Assembly: GCA_016787525.1 (NCBI GenBank)
Contig: JAEUUP010000018.1
Span: forward strand, 1-64,000
Direction: 5' to 3'
From: Saprospiraceae bacterium
GTDB taxonomy: Bacteria; Bacteroidota; Bacteroidia; Chitinophagales; Saprospiraceae
Length of the DNA: 64,000 nt
Both the position numbers and the translations under genes were made by a program. The notes beneath the pieces are model-generated. The model was given only the letters and a program-made list of their open reading frames with translations. It was not told where the DNA came from and ran no database searches. Below are positions 28,824 to 37,925 of this stretch, in pieces. How positions within the stretch are numbered: position 1 is the stretch's first letter; each line of letters starts with the position of its first letter.

Positions 28824-30722
28824 ATGAAAAAAACGTTTGGTATTTTGCTGATAATCAATGTACTATCCATCTGCTTTTTCCAAAATTGGAAAGAATGGAT
28901 GCTGACCAATGGCGACAGCTATGGGTACTATACTTATCTGCCAATGACGTTTATACACCACGATTTTAAGACTTTACAACTTGAAACTTACCATCGAACT
29001 AAGAATACGATTGACCACAAAAACGAAAACTACACACCCGAAACCATGCCCGCACATTGGCAAATGGGCATCGTCGCACCCAACGGCAATCGCGTCAATA
29101 TCTACACGTCGGGCGTGGCTTTGATGCAGTTGCCTTTTTTTACACTGGCTCATATTTCAGCCAAACTTTTCGGCTTTTCGGCGGACGGTTATTCGTTGCC
29201 CTATCGTTTCATTTTGTTGCTCGGAAATCTGTTTTATGTCACCTTAGGACTGTGGTTTTTGGGCAAAATACTGTTCAAAGAACTCCTTCTGTCCGAATGG
29301 ACTCCTTTGGAGGAGAGGGGGTATTCAAATAACTCAAAAAATCATTTAGCAATTGGCTTGACGATGATTTCAGTGATGTTTGCCACCAATTTATACTATT
29401 TCACAGCCTTCAATGGCTATATGTCGCATTCGCATTTGTTTTGTTTGGTTTCGATTTTGATGTTTTTGACCATAAAATTTCACGAAAATCCGCAGAATAA
29501 GCACTTAATCGGCATAGGTTTCATTGGGGGACTCATTACCTTGATTCGCCCTTCCGACGGACTGTTTTTACTGATACCATTGCTCTATAAAATCACTTCT
29601 TGGCAGACTTTTTTAGAAAAACTGAGCTTGTTTTGGTCAAAAAAACGGGGTTTTTTAGGAGGGACAATCGCCTTTGTTTTACCTTTTTTGCCCCAACTTT
29701 TTTACTGGAAACACGTCACTGACCAATGGTTTTTCAATAGTTATGGCGAATATTTTCGCTTTGATTTTGCTAATCCGCACATTTTAGAAGGTCTCATAGG
29801 CTTTAAAAATGGCTGGTTGGTTTATACGCCTATCATGTTTTTTTCGCTTTTAGGTATTTTTATGATGAAAGGGAGAAAGCGCGATTTTTTACTACCCATC
29901 GCTGTCTTTTTGCCGATTTACATATACGTCATTTATTCGTGGTGGTGCTACAATTATATCAACGGTTTTGGCTCGCGCCCGATGATAGAAGCCTATCCGC
30001 TGCTAGCAATACCCCTCAGTATTTTCACCGAAAAAATGCTGAAAACTAAGGTTTTGACCGCATTTTTCACCCTTTTACTGGTCTTTCTCATAGGACTGAA
30101 TGTTTTTCAAACATGGCAAATGAGTCAACGCATACTCATTTCGGAAGATAGTAATGCCGCTTTTTGGCTCGAAAGTTTTGGCAAAACAACTTTAAATTAC
30201 AAGGCTTTAGTCGCTTTTGACAGCAACGAAAAACAGCCCAAACAAACCGTCTTGATAAAAAAACTGTACGAAAATAATTTTGAGACCCCCTCAGTATCGG
30301 ACAGCAATTTTGTAAAACAGCCTATCGCTGCAGGTCAATGGGCGTATTGTGTGCCAGCTGATGCGTTTTCAAGTGGTTTTAAGACCCAAGCCAAGCAATT
30401 GCAGAGAGGTCGTTATGTCAAAATTAAGTTAAAAGCCTATTCCGTTAAAAACAGTATTTGGGATATTTATAAAAAATCCATTTTAGTCGTCGAGTTTCGT
30501 CGTGGCGATAAGGAACTGAAATGGCGAGGTATGCGTATTGAGAATAAAATTGGCGATACAACACAAATTTTTGGTGGAAAAGCCCAAGTTTGGGGCGATA
30601 TTGAGTTTTATGTAGAAATACCACAGGATATTTTGCCCGAAGATGTTTTAAATACTTATGTGTGGAATCAAAATGAGTACGCACTCGTGATAGACGATTT
30701 TACCGTTGAACTGCACAAATAA
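28824..30722 (+). CDS. Multi-pass membrane protein resembling dolichyl-phosphate-mannose-type glycosyltransferases
   Basis: A 632-residue protein with a first helix at 5-15 and about ten more between 90 and 440. A large lumenal loop after the first helix contains NGDSYGYYTYLPM, where an early acidic residue suits the GT-C glycosyltransferase plan. The C-terminal 170 residues are soluble and look like a beta domain. The family assignment is tentative: it could also be an uncharacterised membrane protein of Bacteroidota. A 42-base long-form repeat (29268-29325) adds 14 residues in a loop, and two ordinary motifs are at 30012 and 30287. Confidence 0.6.
   Translation: MKKTFGILLIINVLSICFFQNWKEWMLTNGDSYGYYTYLPMTFIHHDFKTLQLETYHRTKNTIDHKNENYTPETMPAHWQMGIVAPNGNRVNIYTSGVALMQLPFFTLAHISAKLFGFSADGYSLPYRFILLLGNLFYVTLGLWFLGKILFKELLLSEWTPLEERGYSNNSKNHLAIGLTMISVMFATNLYYFTAFNGYMSHSHLFCLVSILMFLTIKFHENPQNKHLIGIGFIGGLITLIRPSDGLFLLIPLLYKITSWQTFLEKLSLFWSKKRGFLGGTIAFVLPFLPQLFYWKHVTDQWFFNSYGEYFRFDFANPHILEGLIGFKNGWLVYTPIMFFSLLGIFMMKGRKRDFLLPIAVFLPIYIYVIYSWWCYNYINGFGSRPMIEAYPLLAIPLSIFTEKMLKTKVLTAFFTLLLVFLIGLNVFQTWQMSQRILISEDSNAAFWLESFGKTTLNYKALVAFDSNEKQPKQTVLIKKLYENNFETPSVSDSNFVKQPIAAGQWAYCVPADAFSSGFKTQAKQLQRGRYVKIKLKAYSVKNSIWDIYKKSILVVEFRRGDKELKWRGMRIENKIGDTTQIFGGKAQVWGDIEFYVEIPQDILPEDVLNTYVWNQNEYALVIDDFTVELHK
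29268..29325 (+). repeat. Long form of the dispersed motif with 42-base hairpin insert
   Basis: ATACTG (29268-29273) and AGGGGGTATT (29316-29325) are separated by 42 bases that contain three tiny hairpins in a row: GTTC-AAA-GAAC, GTCC-GAAT-GGAC and CTCC-TTT-GGAG. The insert is exactly 14 codons and keeps the frame. It shares its first 13 bases with the 21-base insert at 21322-21342. Confidence 0.75.
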
Positions 30723-30852
30723 CTTAGACCTAATAAACGATTCCCACCGTTTTTCCGTTACTTTGCAACCTAACTTCTCAAAAAACGTTCTTTAGAACGT
30801 GAATTTTCTGAATACCTAACGACTGGAAACACTCGATTCAAGACTCAAAAAT

Positions 30853-32937
30853 ATGCTTAGTTTTCAATATCCTACTTGGTACATTTTGTTCTGCGCTTTG
30901 CTCGGCTTGGCGTTTGCAGCAGCTTTGTATTGGCGCGACAAGACTTTTAAAGACCAATCGCCGACACTCAATAAAATCTTAGGAGCATTGCGGTGGCTCA
31001 CTGCGACAATCATCGCGGTGCTTTTGTTAGCTCCTGTGTTGAAATCTTCAACAACAGAAATCAAGAAACCTGTGGTTGTTTTGGCGCAAGATGCTTCCGA
31101 GTCCGTCGGTGTTGCTGTCAAAGACACCCCTCAGTATAAAAGCCAATTTGAGGCTCTGCAACAGGCTTTGGGCGACAAATACGACGTGAAAACCTATTCT
31201 TTTGGCGAAAAAGTACGCGAAGGTCTTGATTTTCAATTCAAAGATAAACTGACCAATGCCTCCGATTTGGTCAAAAATGTCTATGATTTGTATTCCAATC
31301 AAAACTTAGGTGCGCTTGTCATCGCTTCGGATGGTATCTACAACGAAGGCTCAAACCCACTTTATGCAGCTGCCAAACTCAATGCGCCTGTCTATACAGT
31401 GGCTCTCGGCGACACAACACCTAAGAAAGATTTAATCGTTAAAAATGTTTTTAACAATAATATCGCTTATTTAGGAGATAAGTTCAATATCCAAATTGAC
31501 GTAGCGGCTGCGAATTGTGCAGGTTCAAATACGTCGTTGACGGTATCAAAATTAGATGCTGCGGGCAACCCCTCAGTAGTCAGCACTTCGCCCATTTCGA
31601 TTAATAAAAATGACTTTTTTACCACCAAAGAAGTCACTTTGGATGCAACGCAAGCAGGTGTCATGCGCTTCCGTATTGCTGTGACAAGTGTATCAGGCGA
31701 GGTGACGACAGTGAATAACGTAAAAGAAATATTTGTCGAAATATTAGATGCCCGCACGAAGATTCTGATACTTGCCAACGCACCACATCCTGACTTAGCT
31801 GCCATAAATGAAGGAATTGTACTCAATAAAAACTACACAGTATCAGTTGGTTATGTCAATGATTTGAAAGTTAACGTGAGTGATTATGATTTTGTCATTC
31901 TCCACCAAGTCCCCTCAGTATCGAACGGTGCAGACGCTATTTTGAATACATTGAATAGTAAAAAAACGCCACGTCTTTACATTGTTGGTGCGCAAAGCGA
32001 TTGTCGCAAATTGACTTCGATGCAAAATTTGATGACTCTGAATGCCGATGGAAAAAATATGAATGATGTGCAAGCGTCGCTGAATGGCAGTTTCAACCTC
32101 TTTACGCTTGAAAATATGTTCAGCCAAATCCCGACTTTCAACCCCATTCAGTCACCTTTTGGCGAATTCAAAGAAGCAGGCGGCGGGCAAGTTTTGTATT
32201 ATCAAAAAATTGGCAAAGTAGATACCAAATATCCGCTTGTCATGTTGGGCGAATCAAATGGTATCCGCACAGGTATCATTGCCGCCGAAGGTTTGTGGAA
32301 ATGGCGTTTATTTGACTTCGCACAGCATCAAAATCACGATATTTTCGATGGATTGATGTCAAAAATCATCACTTATTTGTCTGTCAAAGAAGATAAACGC
32401 AAGTTTAGGTCGGCAACTGACAAAAATGCGTATCGCGAAAATGAGCCAGTTCAATTTTCTGCGGAGTTGTATAATAATAGTTATGAGTTGATAAATGACC
32501 CAGATGTACGCATTATTGTTACCAATGGCGAGGGCAAACAATTTCCTTACACCATGAATAAATCGGGTCGTTCTTATGCTCTTAACGCGGGTATTTTGCC
32601 TGTTGGCAACTATCAATATAAGGCAACAACAAGCGTCGGCGGTCAGCAATTTGAAGCAGGTGGTGCATTTACTGTGCAACCGATTCAGTTGGAACTTTAC
32701 GAAACAACGGCTGACCACTCAGTATTGCGAGCTTTGGCAAATCAATTTGGTGGCACAATGGTCTATCCAAAAGATATGGCTTCGATAGCTGATTCGATAA
32801 AAGCGCGTACCTTGAAACCCATCATGTACACCACAACGAAGACGGAATCTGCCATGAATTTGAAGTGGATTTTTGGTCTGTTGATATTACTTTTAGCAGC
32901 CGAATGGTTTTTGAGACGCTATTTCGGAGGTTATTAA
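30853..32937 (+). CDS. Membrane-anchored VWA/BatA-like protein
   Basis: A 694-residue protein with two N-terminal helices (about 8-26 and 42-62), a large periplasmic part and one C-terminal helix (about 672-690). Just after helix 2 comes VVLAQDASESV, reminiscent of the DxSxS metal site of von Willebrand A domains, then ALVIASDGIYNEGSN. This resembles large membrane proteins of Bacteroidota with VWA and glutamine-amidotransferase-like parts, often found near MoxR/Bat genes. No MoxR is in this window. Function unknown. Three exact dispersed motifs are inside (31127, 31569, 31911). Confidence 0.6.
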   Translation: MLSFQYPTWYILFCALLGLAFAAALYWRDKTFKDQSPTLNKILGALRWLTATIIAVLLLAPVLKSSTTEIKKPVVVLAQDASESVGVAVKDTPQYKSQFEALQQALGDKYDVKTYSFGEKVREGLDFQFKDKLTNASDLVKNVYDLYSNQNLGALVIASDGIYNEGSNPLYAAAKLNAPVYTVALGDTTPKKDLIVKNVFNNNIAYLGDKFNIQIDVAAANCAGSNTSLTVSKLDAAGNPSVVSTSPISINKNDFFTTKEVTLDATQAGVMRFRIAVTSVSGEVTTVNNVKEIFVEILDARTKILILANAPHPDLAAINEGIVLNKNYTVSVGYVNDLKVNVSDYDFVILHQVPSVSNGADAILNTLNSKKTPRLYIVGAQSDCRKLTSMQNLMTLNADGKNMNDVQASLNGSFNLFTLENMFSQIPTFNPIQSPFGEFKEAGGGQVLYYQKIGKVDTKYPLVMLGESNGIRTGIIAAEGLWKWRLFDFAQHQNHDIFDGLMSKIITYLSVKEDKRKFRSATDKNAYRENEPVQFSAELYNNSYELINDPDVRIIVTNGEGKQFPYTMNKSGRSYALNAGILPVGNYQYKATTSVGGQQFEAGGAFTVQPIQLELYETTADHSVLRALANQFGGTMVYPKDMASIADSIKARTLKPIMYTTTKTESAMNLKWIFGLLILLLAAEWFLRRYFGGY

Positions 32938-32950
32938 TTTGAGGATTCTT

Positions 32951-33298
32951 ATGCTGAAAAATATTTTTTTAGACTATAAAAAACAAATCGAGCAAGACAG
33001 TCCTTTGCAAGTTATTGAGCGTTTTTACGATGATGAGATTTCGCAAGTTGAAAATACAGGCACGCCAATAGTCGGTAAAAATGTTTTAAAAGAGTTGGAA
33101 ATCAATAATTTATCGAAAGTTAATTCTGTTGAAATTCAAATCACAACTTGGCTTGTGGATGAAGAGCAGGGATTGGCAATGGGCGAAATGGTTATTCATT
33201 TTGATAGTAAAAAAGCAGGACCACAGGTTTTAGTCGAAGCTTTTTTACAACGTTGGAGAGATGGTAAAATCGTGTTCCAAAAATTTTACTACAAATAA
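32951..33298 (+). CDS. SnoaL/NTF2-like small protein
   Basis: A 115-residue cytoplasmic protein. The pattern of an N-terminal helix (FLDYKKQIEQDSPLQVIERFYDDEI), a bend and then three strands ending in RWRDGKIVFQKFYYK resembles the NTF2-like/SnoaL fold of small ligand-binding proteins. I use the ATG at 32951; the TTG at 32939 would overlap the end of the previous gene. It begins 13 bases after the VWA-like gene, so co-transcription is likely. Function unknown. Confidence 0.6.
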   Translation: MLKNIFLDYKKQIEQDSPLQVIERFYDDEISQVENTGTPIVGKNVLKELEINNLSKVNSVEIQITTWLVDEEQGLAMGEMVIHFDSKKAGPQVLVEAFLQRWRDGKIVFQKFYYK

Positions 33299-33322
33299 AA
33301 AAATCCGAAAATCCTTAAATCC

Positions 33323-33378
33323 GAAAATCCGTGTAATCTTTGACAAAAAATGAGTTATCAAAGATTACACGGATTTTC
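33323..33378. terminator. Bidirectional terminator
   Basis: A perfect 21-base stem (33323-33343 with 33358-33378) with a 14-base loop between convergent genes, followed by T6 on +. The dispersed motif starts 13 bases further on (33391). Confidence 0.8.
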
Positions 33379-33452
33379 GAATTTTTTATACCCCTCAGTA
33401 AAACTGTACTTTGGTATAAAAAACTGAAAACCAAAGCGTTGAATATATAATT

Positions 33453-34343
33453 TTACTTCGCTTTCTCGATTTCAGCAGCTAACTTATCATAATTCCCTTT
33501 CCCCATCGGTACAAGTGGGAGTCTTAGTTGATTGTCACAAAGCCCTAAAATATTCATGGCTGCTTTGATGCCCACAGGGTTTCCTTCACAATAAAGAAGT
33601 GGGTGAACATCGTGTAATTGGTCATTCAGGCGACGAGCCGTTGTCAAATCACCTGCCAAAGCCGCCCGAACCATACCTGAAAACTCAGCAGGGTGGGAGT
33701 TTGCAATCACTGAAATCACACCATCGCCACCACAAGCTATCATACCCAATGTGATTTGGTCGTCACCAGATAGAACCAGAAAATCTTCAGACGCACGGTG
33801 TTTGATGATGTATTGTGCTTGCACCAAATTGCCAGAAGCTTCTTTAACACCGACAAAATTGTCGCTCGCATGTGACAAACGGACAAAGGTTTCGGGCGCA
33901 ACATTCGACGAAGTACGACTTGGTACATTGTATAAAATCACTGGCACAGGCGATGCCTTTGCAACTGCCAAATAGTGTTGATAAATGCCTTCTTGAGCAG
34001 GTTTGTTGTAGGCAGGTGAGCTGCATAAAATGGCATCAGCACGGCGCAAATCCACGTTTTTGATGCGTTCGAGCAAATGCGAAGTTGAGTTTGCGCCAAA
34101 CCAACCCGCTACCACAGGCACGCGTCCCTTGGCTTTGTCAACTGTGAAATCGAAAACTTGTTGGCACTCTCGGCTTGACAAAGTGATGGCTTCACCTGTC
34201 GTACCCAACGAAACGATGTACTCAACACCGCCACCAATGACGTGTTCGATACATCTTTCGAGGTTTGCCCAATCAATCGAAGTGTCTGCTAAAAAAGGTG
34301 TAATGAGTGCGACACCCGTTCCTCTAAACTGCTGATAACGCAT
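33453..34343 (-). CDS. dapA: 4-hydroxy-tetrahydrodipicolinate synthase
   Basis: A 296-residue lysine/diaminopimelate pathway enzyme that condenses pyruvate with aspartate semialdehyde. The active-site marks are present: GTTGE with Thr 48-49, Tyr 138 in LYNVP, the Schiff-base Lys 167 in GVKEASGN and GGDGVISV. The ATG at 34343 begins MRYQQFRGTGVALITPF, the usual start for the family; an ATG 33 bases further upstream would add 11 unrelated residues. No dispersed motif is inside. It is a single gene, with a convergent neighbour beyond the terminator. Confidence 0.95.
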   Translation of the reverse strand: MRYQQFRGTGVALITPFLADTSIDWANLERCIEHVIGGGVEYIVSLGTTGEAITLSSRECQQVFDFTVDKAKGRVPVVAGWFGANSTSHLLERIKNVDLRRADAILCSSPAYNKPAQEGIYQHYLAVAKASPVPVILYNVPSRTSSNVAPETFVRLSHASDNFVGVKEASGNLVQAQYIIKHRASEDFLVLSGDDQITLGMIACGGDGVISVIANSHPAEFSGMVRAALAGDLTTARRLNDQLHDVHPLLYCEGNPVGIKAAMNILGLCDNQLRLPLVPMGKGNYDKLAAEIEKAK

Positions 34344-34468
34344 GGTTTTTAGTGATTTTTGCAGCATAAAAGCCACATTGTTCTATAAAATGGTTTAAAT
34401 AATTAGCAAGTAGTGACAGTGATTTTAAAAAATGCACGATGCACACGGCTCGAATTTAACTAAAAAAA

Positions 34469-34631
34469 TACCCCCTCAGTATCTGACCGATTTGAATGCC
34501 AAAAGTAGGAATGACGAAAATGGAACGAACTGGGTTGTGCAAGCACCACCTAAAAAGCCGTTCCGTATCATTTTCGTTTTATCATTTTCTACTTTTTCTA
34601 CAATTCAGAATCACAAGATACTGAGGGGGTG
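34469..34631. repeat. MITE-like palindrome bounded by inverted dispersed motifs
   Basis: ACCCCCTCAGTATCT (near 34469-34483) and the inverse AGATACTGAGGGGGT (ending near 34630) bound about 160 bases. Inside, AAAAGTAGGAATGACGAAAATG near 34500-34522 is imperfectly complementary to the segment near 34572-34598 (CATTTTCG...TCATTTTCTACTTTT). The right-hand end lies in the 354-base gap between dapA and accA, which holds nothing else I can support. Confidence 0.6.
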
Positions 34632-34730
34632 AAAAATTTAGATTTTTTAAAAGATGCAGCAAAATTAAGAAGCCTTTTTAGCTGCCCAAATTTTTGAGTG
34701 AAAAATTCGCTTTTTACTGCATAAAATTCT

Positions 34731-35711
34731 TTACTTGGCAGCCATATGGGCTTCTGCCTGAAGCGTTTCAAAAGAACCCATTCGACTGTATTTTTCGATG
34801 CGCTGTTCAACAAGCTGGTCAGCACTGAAAGGTTGGAGTTCTGCAAGTGCCTTTTTGATCCATTTTTTCAATGTCATCGCCATTTCTTCTGGTGCTGTAT
34901 GCGCACCGCCGAGCGGTTCGGGTATGATACCGTCAATCAAGCCGTTTTCGTACATATTTTCAGCAGTCAGTTTCAAAGCCTCTGCCGCACGCTCTTTATA
35001 GTCCCACGAGTGCCAAAGAATAGAAGAACAACTTTCAGGCGAAATGACTGAATACCACGTATTTTCCATCATAAAAACGCGGTCGCCCAAACCAATGCCA
35101 ATCGCACCACCCGATGCTCCTTCGCCAATGATGACGCAGACAATGGGTACACGCAATTGAGCCATCTCGATGAGGTTGCGCGCAATGGCTTCGCCTTGCC
35201 CACGTTCTTCGGCCTGTTCATTCACATTTGCTCCTGGCGTATCAATCAGGCAAATGACTGGAAAGCCGAACCGTTCAGCCGTTTTCATCAGACGCAAGGC
35301 TTTGCGATAACCTTCGGGATTGGCCATACCAAAATTGCGATATTGACGCATTTTGATATTTATACCTTTTTGATGACCAATGACAACAACAGTTTGGTCA
35401 TCCAACTCCGCCAGACCACCAACGATGGCTTTGTCGTCAGCATAATGTCTGTCACCGTGCAATTCGATGAATTTTTTGCACATTTGTTGGACATAAAACA
35501 AGGTATAAGGTCGTTCGGGGTGGCGAGACAGTTGGACTCTATCCCAGCCCGACAGATTGGCGTAGATTTCTTTTATTTTCTCTTTAATTTTTTGCTCCAA
35601 CTCTACAATCATCGGCTGCACATCAATCCCTCCTTGTTCGCCTATTTGACGAACTTTTTCAAGCTGCTCGTAGAGTGTTTCGAGCGGTTTCTCGAAGTCA
35701 AGAAAAACCAT
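34731..35711 (-). CDS. accA: Acetyl-CoA carboxylase, carboxyltransferase alpha subunit
   Basis: A 326-residue subunit of the carboxyltransferase that makes malonyl-CoA for fatty acid synthesis with AccD. The order is typical: an N-terminal helical leader ([17 protein letters not shown]), then [68 protein letters not shown] and SVISPESC. Length is typical. No accD is in the window. There is no dispersed motif inside, but one (35777) lies in its promoter spacer region. Confidence 0.96.
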   Translation of the reverse strand: MVFLDFEKPLETLYEQLEKVRQIGEQGGIDVQPMIVELEQKIKEKIKEIYANLSGWDRVQLSRHPERPYTLFYVQQMCKKFIELHGDRHYADDKAIVGGLAELDDQTVVVIGHQKGINIKMRQYRNFGMANPEGYRKALRLMKTAERFGFPVICLIDTPGANVNEQAEERGQGEAIARNLIEMAQLRVPIVCVIIGEGASGGAIGIGLGDRVFMMENTWYSVISPESCSSILWHSWDYKERAAEALKLTAENMYENGLIDGIIPEPLGGAHTAPEEMAMTLKKWIKKALAELQPFSADQLVEQRIEKYSRMGSFETLQAEAHMAAK

Positions 35712-35763
35712 TGGCTGACTATTTTTTAGTAAAAAAACGAAAAATGTTGTTCTAATTTTTTTG

Positions 35764-35771
35764 CAAAGCTA
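35764..35771 (-). promoter_or_regulatory. Candidate -7 box TAGCTTTG of accA
   Basis: Fits TAnnTTTG, 53 bases before the accA start. The upstream spacer contains the dispersed motif at 35777-35785; no TTG is at the standard distance. Confidence 0.45.
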
Positions 35772-36000
35772 CAAAACCCCTCAGTATTTTTAATGATTAT
35801 TGTTCTTTGATTATTATACACTCGAAAAGTCCTCTCAATTATCATAGACAACGTTATTTGTAGCCCAAAATTTAAACAAAATCCCACGATTAATTATCTC
35901 TCTGACGATAGAAGGAATTAAAACTAATTTTCGTTTTGAATTGATTATCAATGGCTTATGTTTTTTTTAAATTTTTTTTCAAAAAAAAAACAAAAAATGC

Positions 36001-36031
36001 TTGTCAAAATAAATACCTGCTCTTATCTTTG
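36001..36031 (+). promoter_or_regulatory. Promoter of tRNA-Asp (TTG-N20-TATCTTTG)
   Basis: TTG at 36001-36003 and TATCTTTG at 36024-36031 give an exact consensus with a 20-base spacer, 33 bases before the tRNA. An A/T-rich tract (about 35950-35998) lies just upstream. Confidence 0.75.
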
Positions 36032-36064
36032 CATCGCTTTCAGAGGAAAGTAATTAAGCAATTT

Positions 36065-36138
36065 GGTTTGGTAGTTCAGTTGGTTAGAATACGTGCCTGT
36101 CACGCACGGGGTCGCGGGTTCGAGTCCCGTCCAGACCG
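36065..36138 (+). tRNA. tRNA-Asp (GTC)
   Basis: Acceptor GGTTTGG pairs with CCAGACC, allowing one G-T pair. The D-loop AGTTCAGTTGGTTAGAAT, the anticodon loop CTGTCAC with anticodon GTC and the T-loop GGTTCGAGTCC are standard. The 3' CCA is not encoded. 74 bases to the discriminator G. Confidence 0.97.
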
Positions 36139-36151
36139 CTTAAAAAATGAA

Positions 36152-36180
36152 GGCTCATCGCAAGATGAGCCTTTTTGTTT
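36152..36180 (+). terminator. Terminator of tRNA-Asp
   Basis: Stem GGCTCATC (36152-36159) with GATGAGCC (36164-36171), GCAA tetraloop, then a T-rich tail. Confidence 0.85.
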
Positions 36181-36226
36181 TTGTGAAAACCCCAATATGA
36201 TAACTATACCCGTTTGAATAAAATCA

Positions 36227-36721
36227 CTAATGTTTAAATGTGGTCATGAAATGATAACCTTCGCCCAAAGCCTCCATTTTGACTAAGACAACCATTTTTG
36301 TATCATCAACCGCCAATATTTCCATCTCATCATCATAGCCGTTTTGTGACAATATCAACTTTGTACCTACTAATTGCCATGTATAAGTATTATTTTTAGG
36401 CTCTTTGCCACACAATTTCCCTCTTTTGTAGTATGCATTATCGCTGTTTCTGTCAATAAACAAAATGTCGTCCAGAGCGCAAGAAGGCATTTCACTCATA
36501 ATATCAGTGCTTTTTATGCCGTCTTGATTCATATCACAGGGTTTATTTGATACAATTTTCTCCAATTTCCATCCTCGTACATCTGCTAAATGATTGATAT
36601 TGACCAATATTTCGCTGTGCGTAGCTTCGGTTATTTCAGAAGCTGTTTGAGGATGCGTGTTTTTCATCGAAATGAAAGAGACACCAAGACACGAAATGAT
36701 AGCAAAAAATAATAGGCGCAT
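36227..36721 (-). CDS. Lipocalin-like secreted protein
   Basis: A 164-residue protein with a signal peptide or lipoprotein-like leader (MRLLFFAIISCLG). The mature part shows GWKLEKIVSNKPCDMNQDGIKSTDI, CALDD and DDEMEILAVDDTKMVVL, a pattern I associate with small lipocalin-like proteins of Bacteroidota. I chose the ATG at 36721, since the 13 residues before it precede a proper leader. Ligand unknown. It follows the beta-barrel gene on the same strand, separated by about 68 bases. Confidence 0.65.
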   Translation of the reverse strand: MRLLFFAIISCLGVSFISMKNTHPQTASEITEATHSEILVNINHLADVRGWKLEKIVSNKPCDMNQDGIKSTDIMSEMPSCALDDILFIDRNSDNAYYKRGKLCGKEPKNNTYTWQLVGTKLILSQNGYDDEMEILAVDDTKMVVLVKMEALGEGYHFMTTFKH

Positions 36722-36789
36722 GACGTTTTCGATTTTGGTTTTTGAATAAGCTGTCCTCACATCTGTGTAAGGACAGCCTTGAGAATTAT

Positions 36790-37458
36790 TTAGAAATGAA
36801 TGCCCAATGTCAACCCAATACCTCGGTTGCGACGATAAGGTTCATTGTCGTTGCTGTTAGAGGTGTCGCTGTCTAAAAGGTTATTGATACCCAAATTGTA
36901 GCGCGCATCAAGGTACATGCGCCCCAAAGAAATGCCCGCACCGATATTCGCACCCCAATCAATCCTTTTTTCAGGTGTTGAGTCATCGGTATAATCCACA
37001 GTTTTGGTTGAAGAAGAGGTTGCTCCCAATATGGTTAAGTCATTTTTGTACTTTCCATTCAATGCAATACCGACATAAGGCCCTGCTAAAATGTAGAAAC
37101 CCAAACCTTTTCCAGTGTTGTTGCCCAAGCCTAATTTGAGTGAAATCGGCACTTCAATATTATTGGACGTAAAGGTGGAAATGAGTTTGTTGTTTTCGTT
37201 GGCAATATATTGTGATTTGCCTCCTTTTTGGATATAAACGACTTCTGGCTGAATGCTCACGTGCTCAGAAATAGCAAGAGGGAAAGCCAAACCTACTTGG
37301 TAGCCTATGATGGATTGATTTTCATAGTCGTTGTAGTTTTTTTCGGTAGCGTTGGCAGACATACTAGCCACATTGATGCCTCCTCTGATACTCACCTGAG
37401 CATGGGTAAGACCATTGATTGAGAGAAACAAAACAACCATTACAATTAATTTCTTCAT
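36790..37458 (-). CDS. Outer membrane beta-barrel protein (porin-like family)
   Basis: About 222 residues with a signal peptide ending near THAQ, then alternating strands typical of a small 8-strand barrel (VSIRGGINVASMSA, IIGYQVGLAFPLAI, HVSIQPEVVYIQKGGKSQYI) and a C-terminal strand ending GLTLGIHF. The C-terminal aromatic residue suits barrel assembly. No ligand known. The ATG at 37458 gives the normal Lys-rich leader; the one at 37470 adds four residues. Confidence 0.75.
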   Translation of the reverse strand: MKKLIVMVVLFLSINGLTHAQVSIRGGINVASMSANATEKNYNDYENQSIIGYQVGLAFPLAISEHVSIQPEVVYIQKGGKSQYIANENNKLISTFTSNNIEVPISLKLGLGNNTGKGLGFYILAGPYVGIALNGKYKNDLTILGATSSSTKTVDYTDDSTPEKRIDWGANIGAGISLGRMYLDARYNLGINNLLDSDTSNSNDNEPYRRNRGIGLTLGIHF

Positions 37459-37606
37459 TTTGACATTCATTTTAAGATGTGATTAAAATTAGTTCTATAC
37501 CTAAAAATACTTAAATTATTCTGCCATCCTTATTTTTACTTGAAAAGAACCATTTTGAGTAAAAAAGACCCCAATCTGAGGATGTGTATGCTCCAAAAAT
37601 TTAAAA

Positions 37607-37733
37607 AACCGCTTCCTAAATGCGCTTAGGAAACGGTTAAAGGTTGAAACAGTAGATTTACTGAGGGGGGTATATAAATAGAGATAATTGTCATCTAAAA
37701 AAACGCTATCGCATGAGCGATGCAATAGCGTTT
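37607..37733 (-). terminator. Two hairpins flanking a dispersed motif
   Basis: Hairpin 37607-37619 with 37626-37638 (AACCG.TTCCTAA) and hairpin 37701-37709 with 37725-37733 (AAACGCTAT and complement, with an inner GCAT/ATGC stem) enclose the motif at 37660. This region follows the REC-kinase operon end. A 137-codon minus-strand frame over 37516-37929 has no protein-like features and runs through both hairpins. The 455-base gap 37471-37925 holds nothing else I can support. Confidence 0.55.
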
Positions 37734-37925
37734 CACAATCGAAAGAACACAATTTTCTATAACAAAACACCCTAAAATGGGATAATCGCCTTAACAGTGA
37801 GTATGTAAACCTTCGTTTTCCATACCTAATATGAATAAAAAAATCATCCAGCAGTATAATCTGAAAAAGTGGGGCGAAAATTCCCCAATTTGTTGCATTG
37901 TGTAACGATTTAAGAACAGAATATC

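Noticed and set aside
32714-32726. CCACTCAGTAT as a further motif copy
   Set aside because: Does not match ACTGAGGGG exactly; left out of the count.
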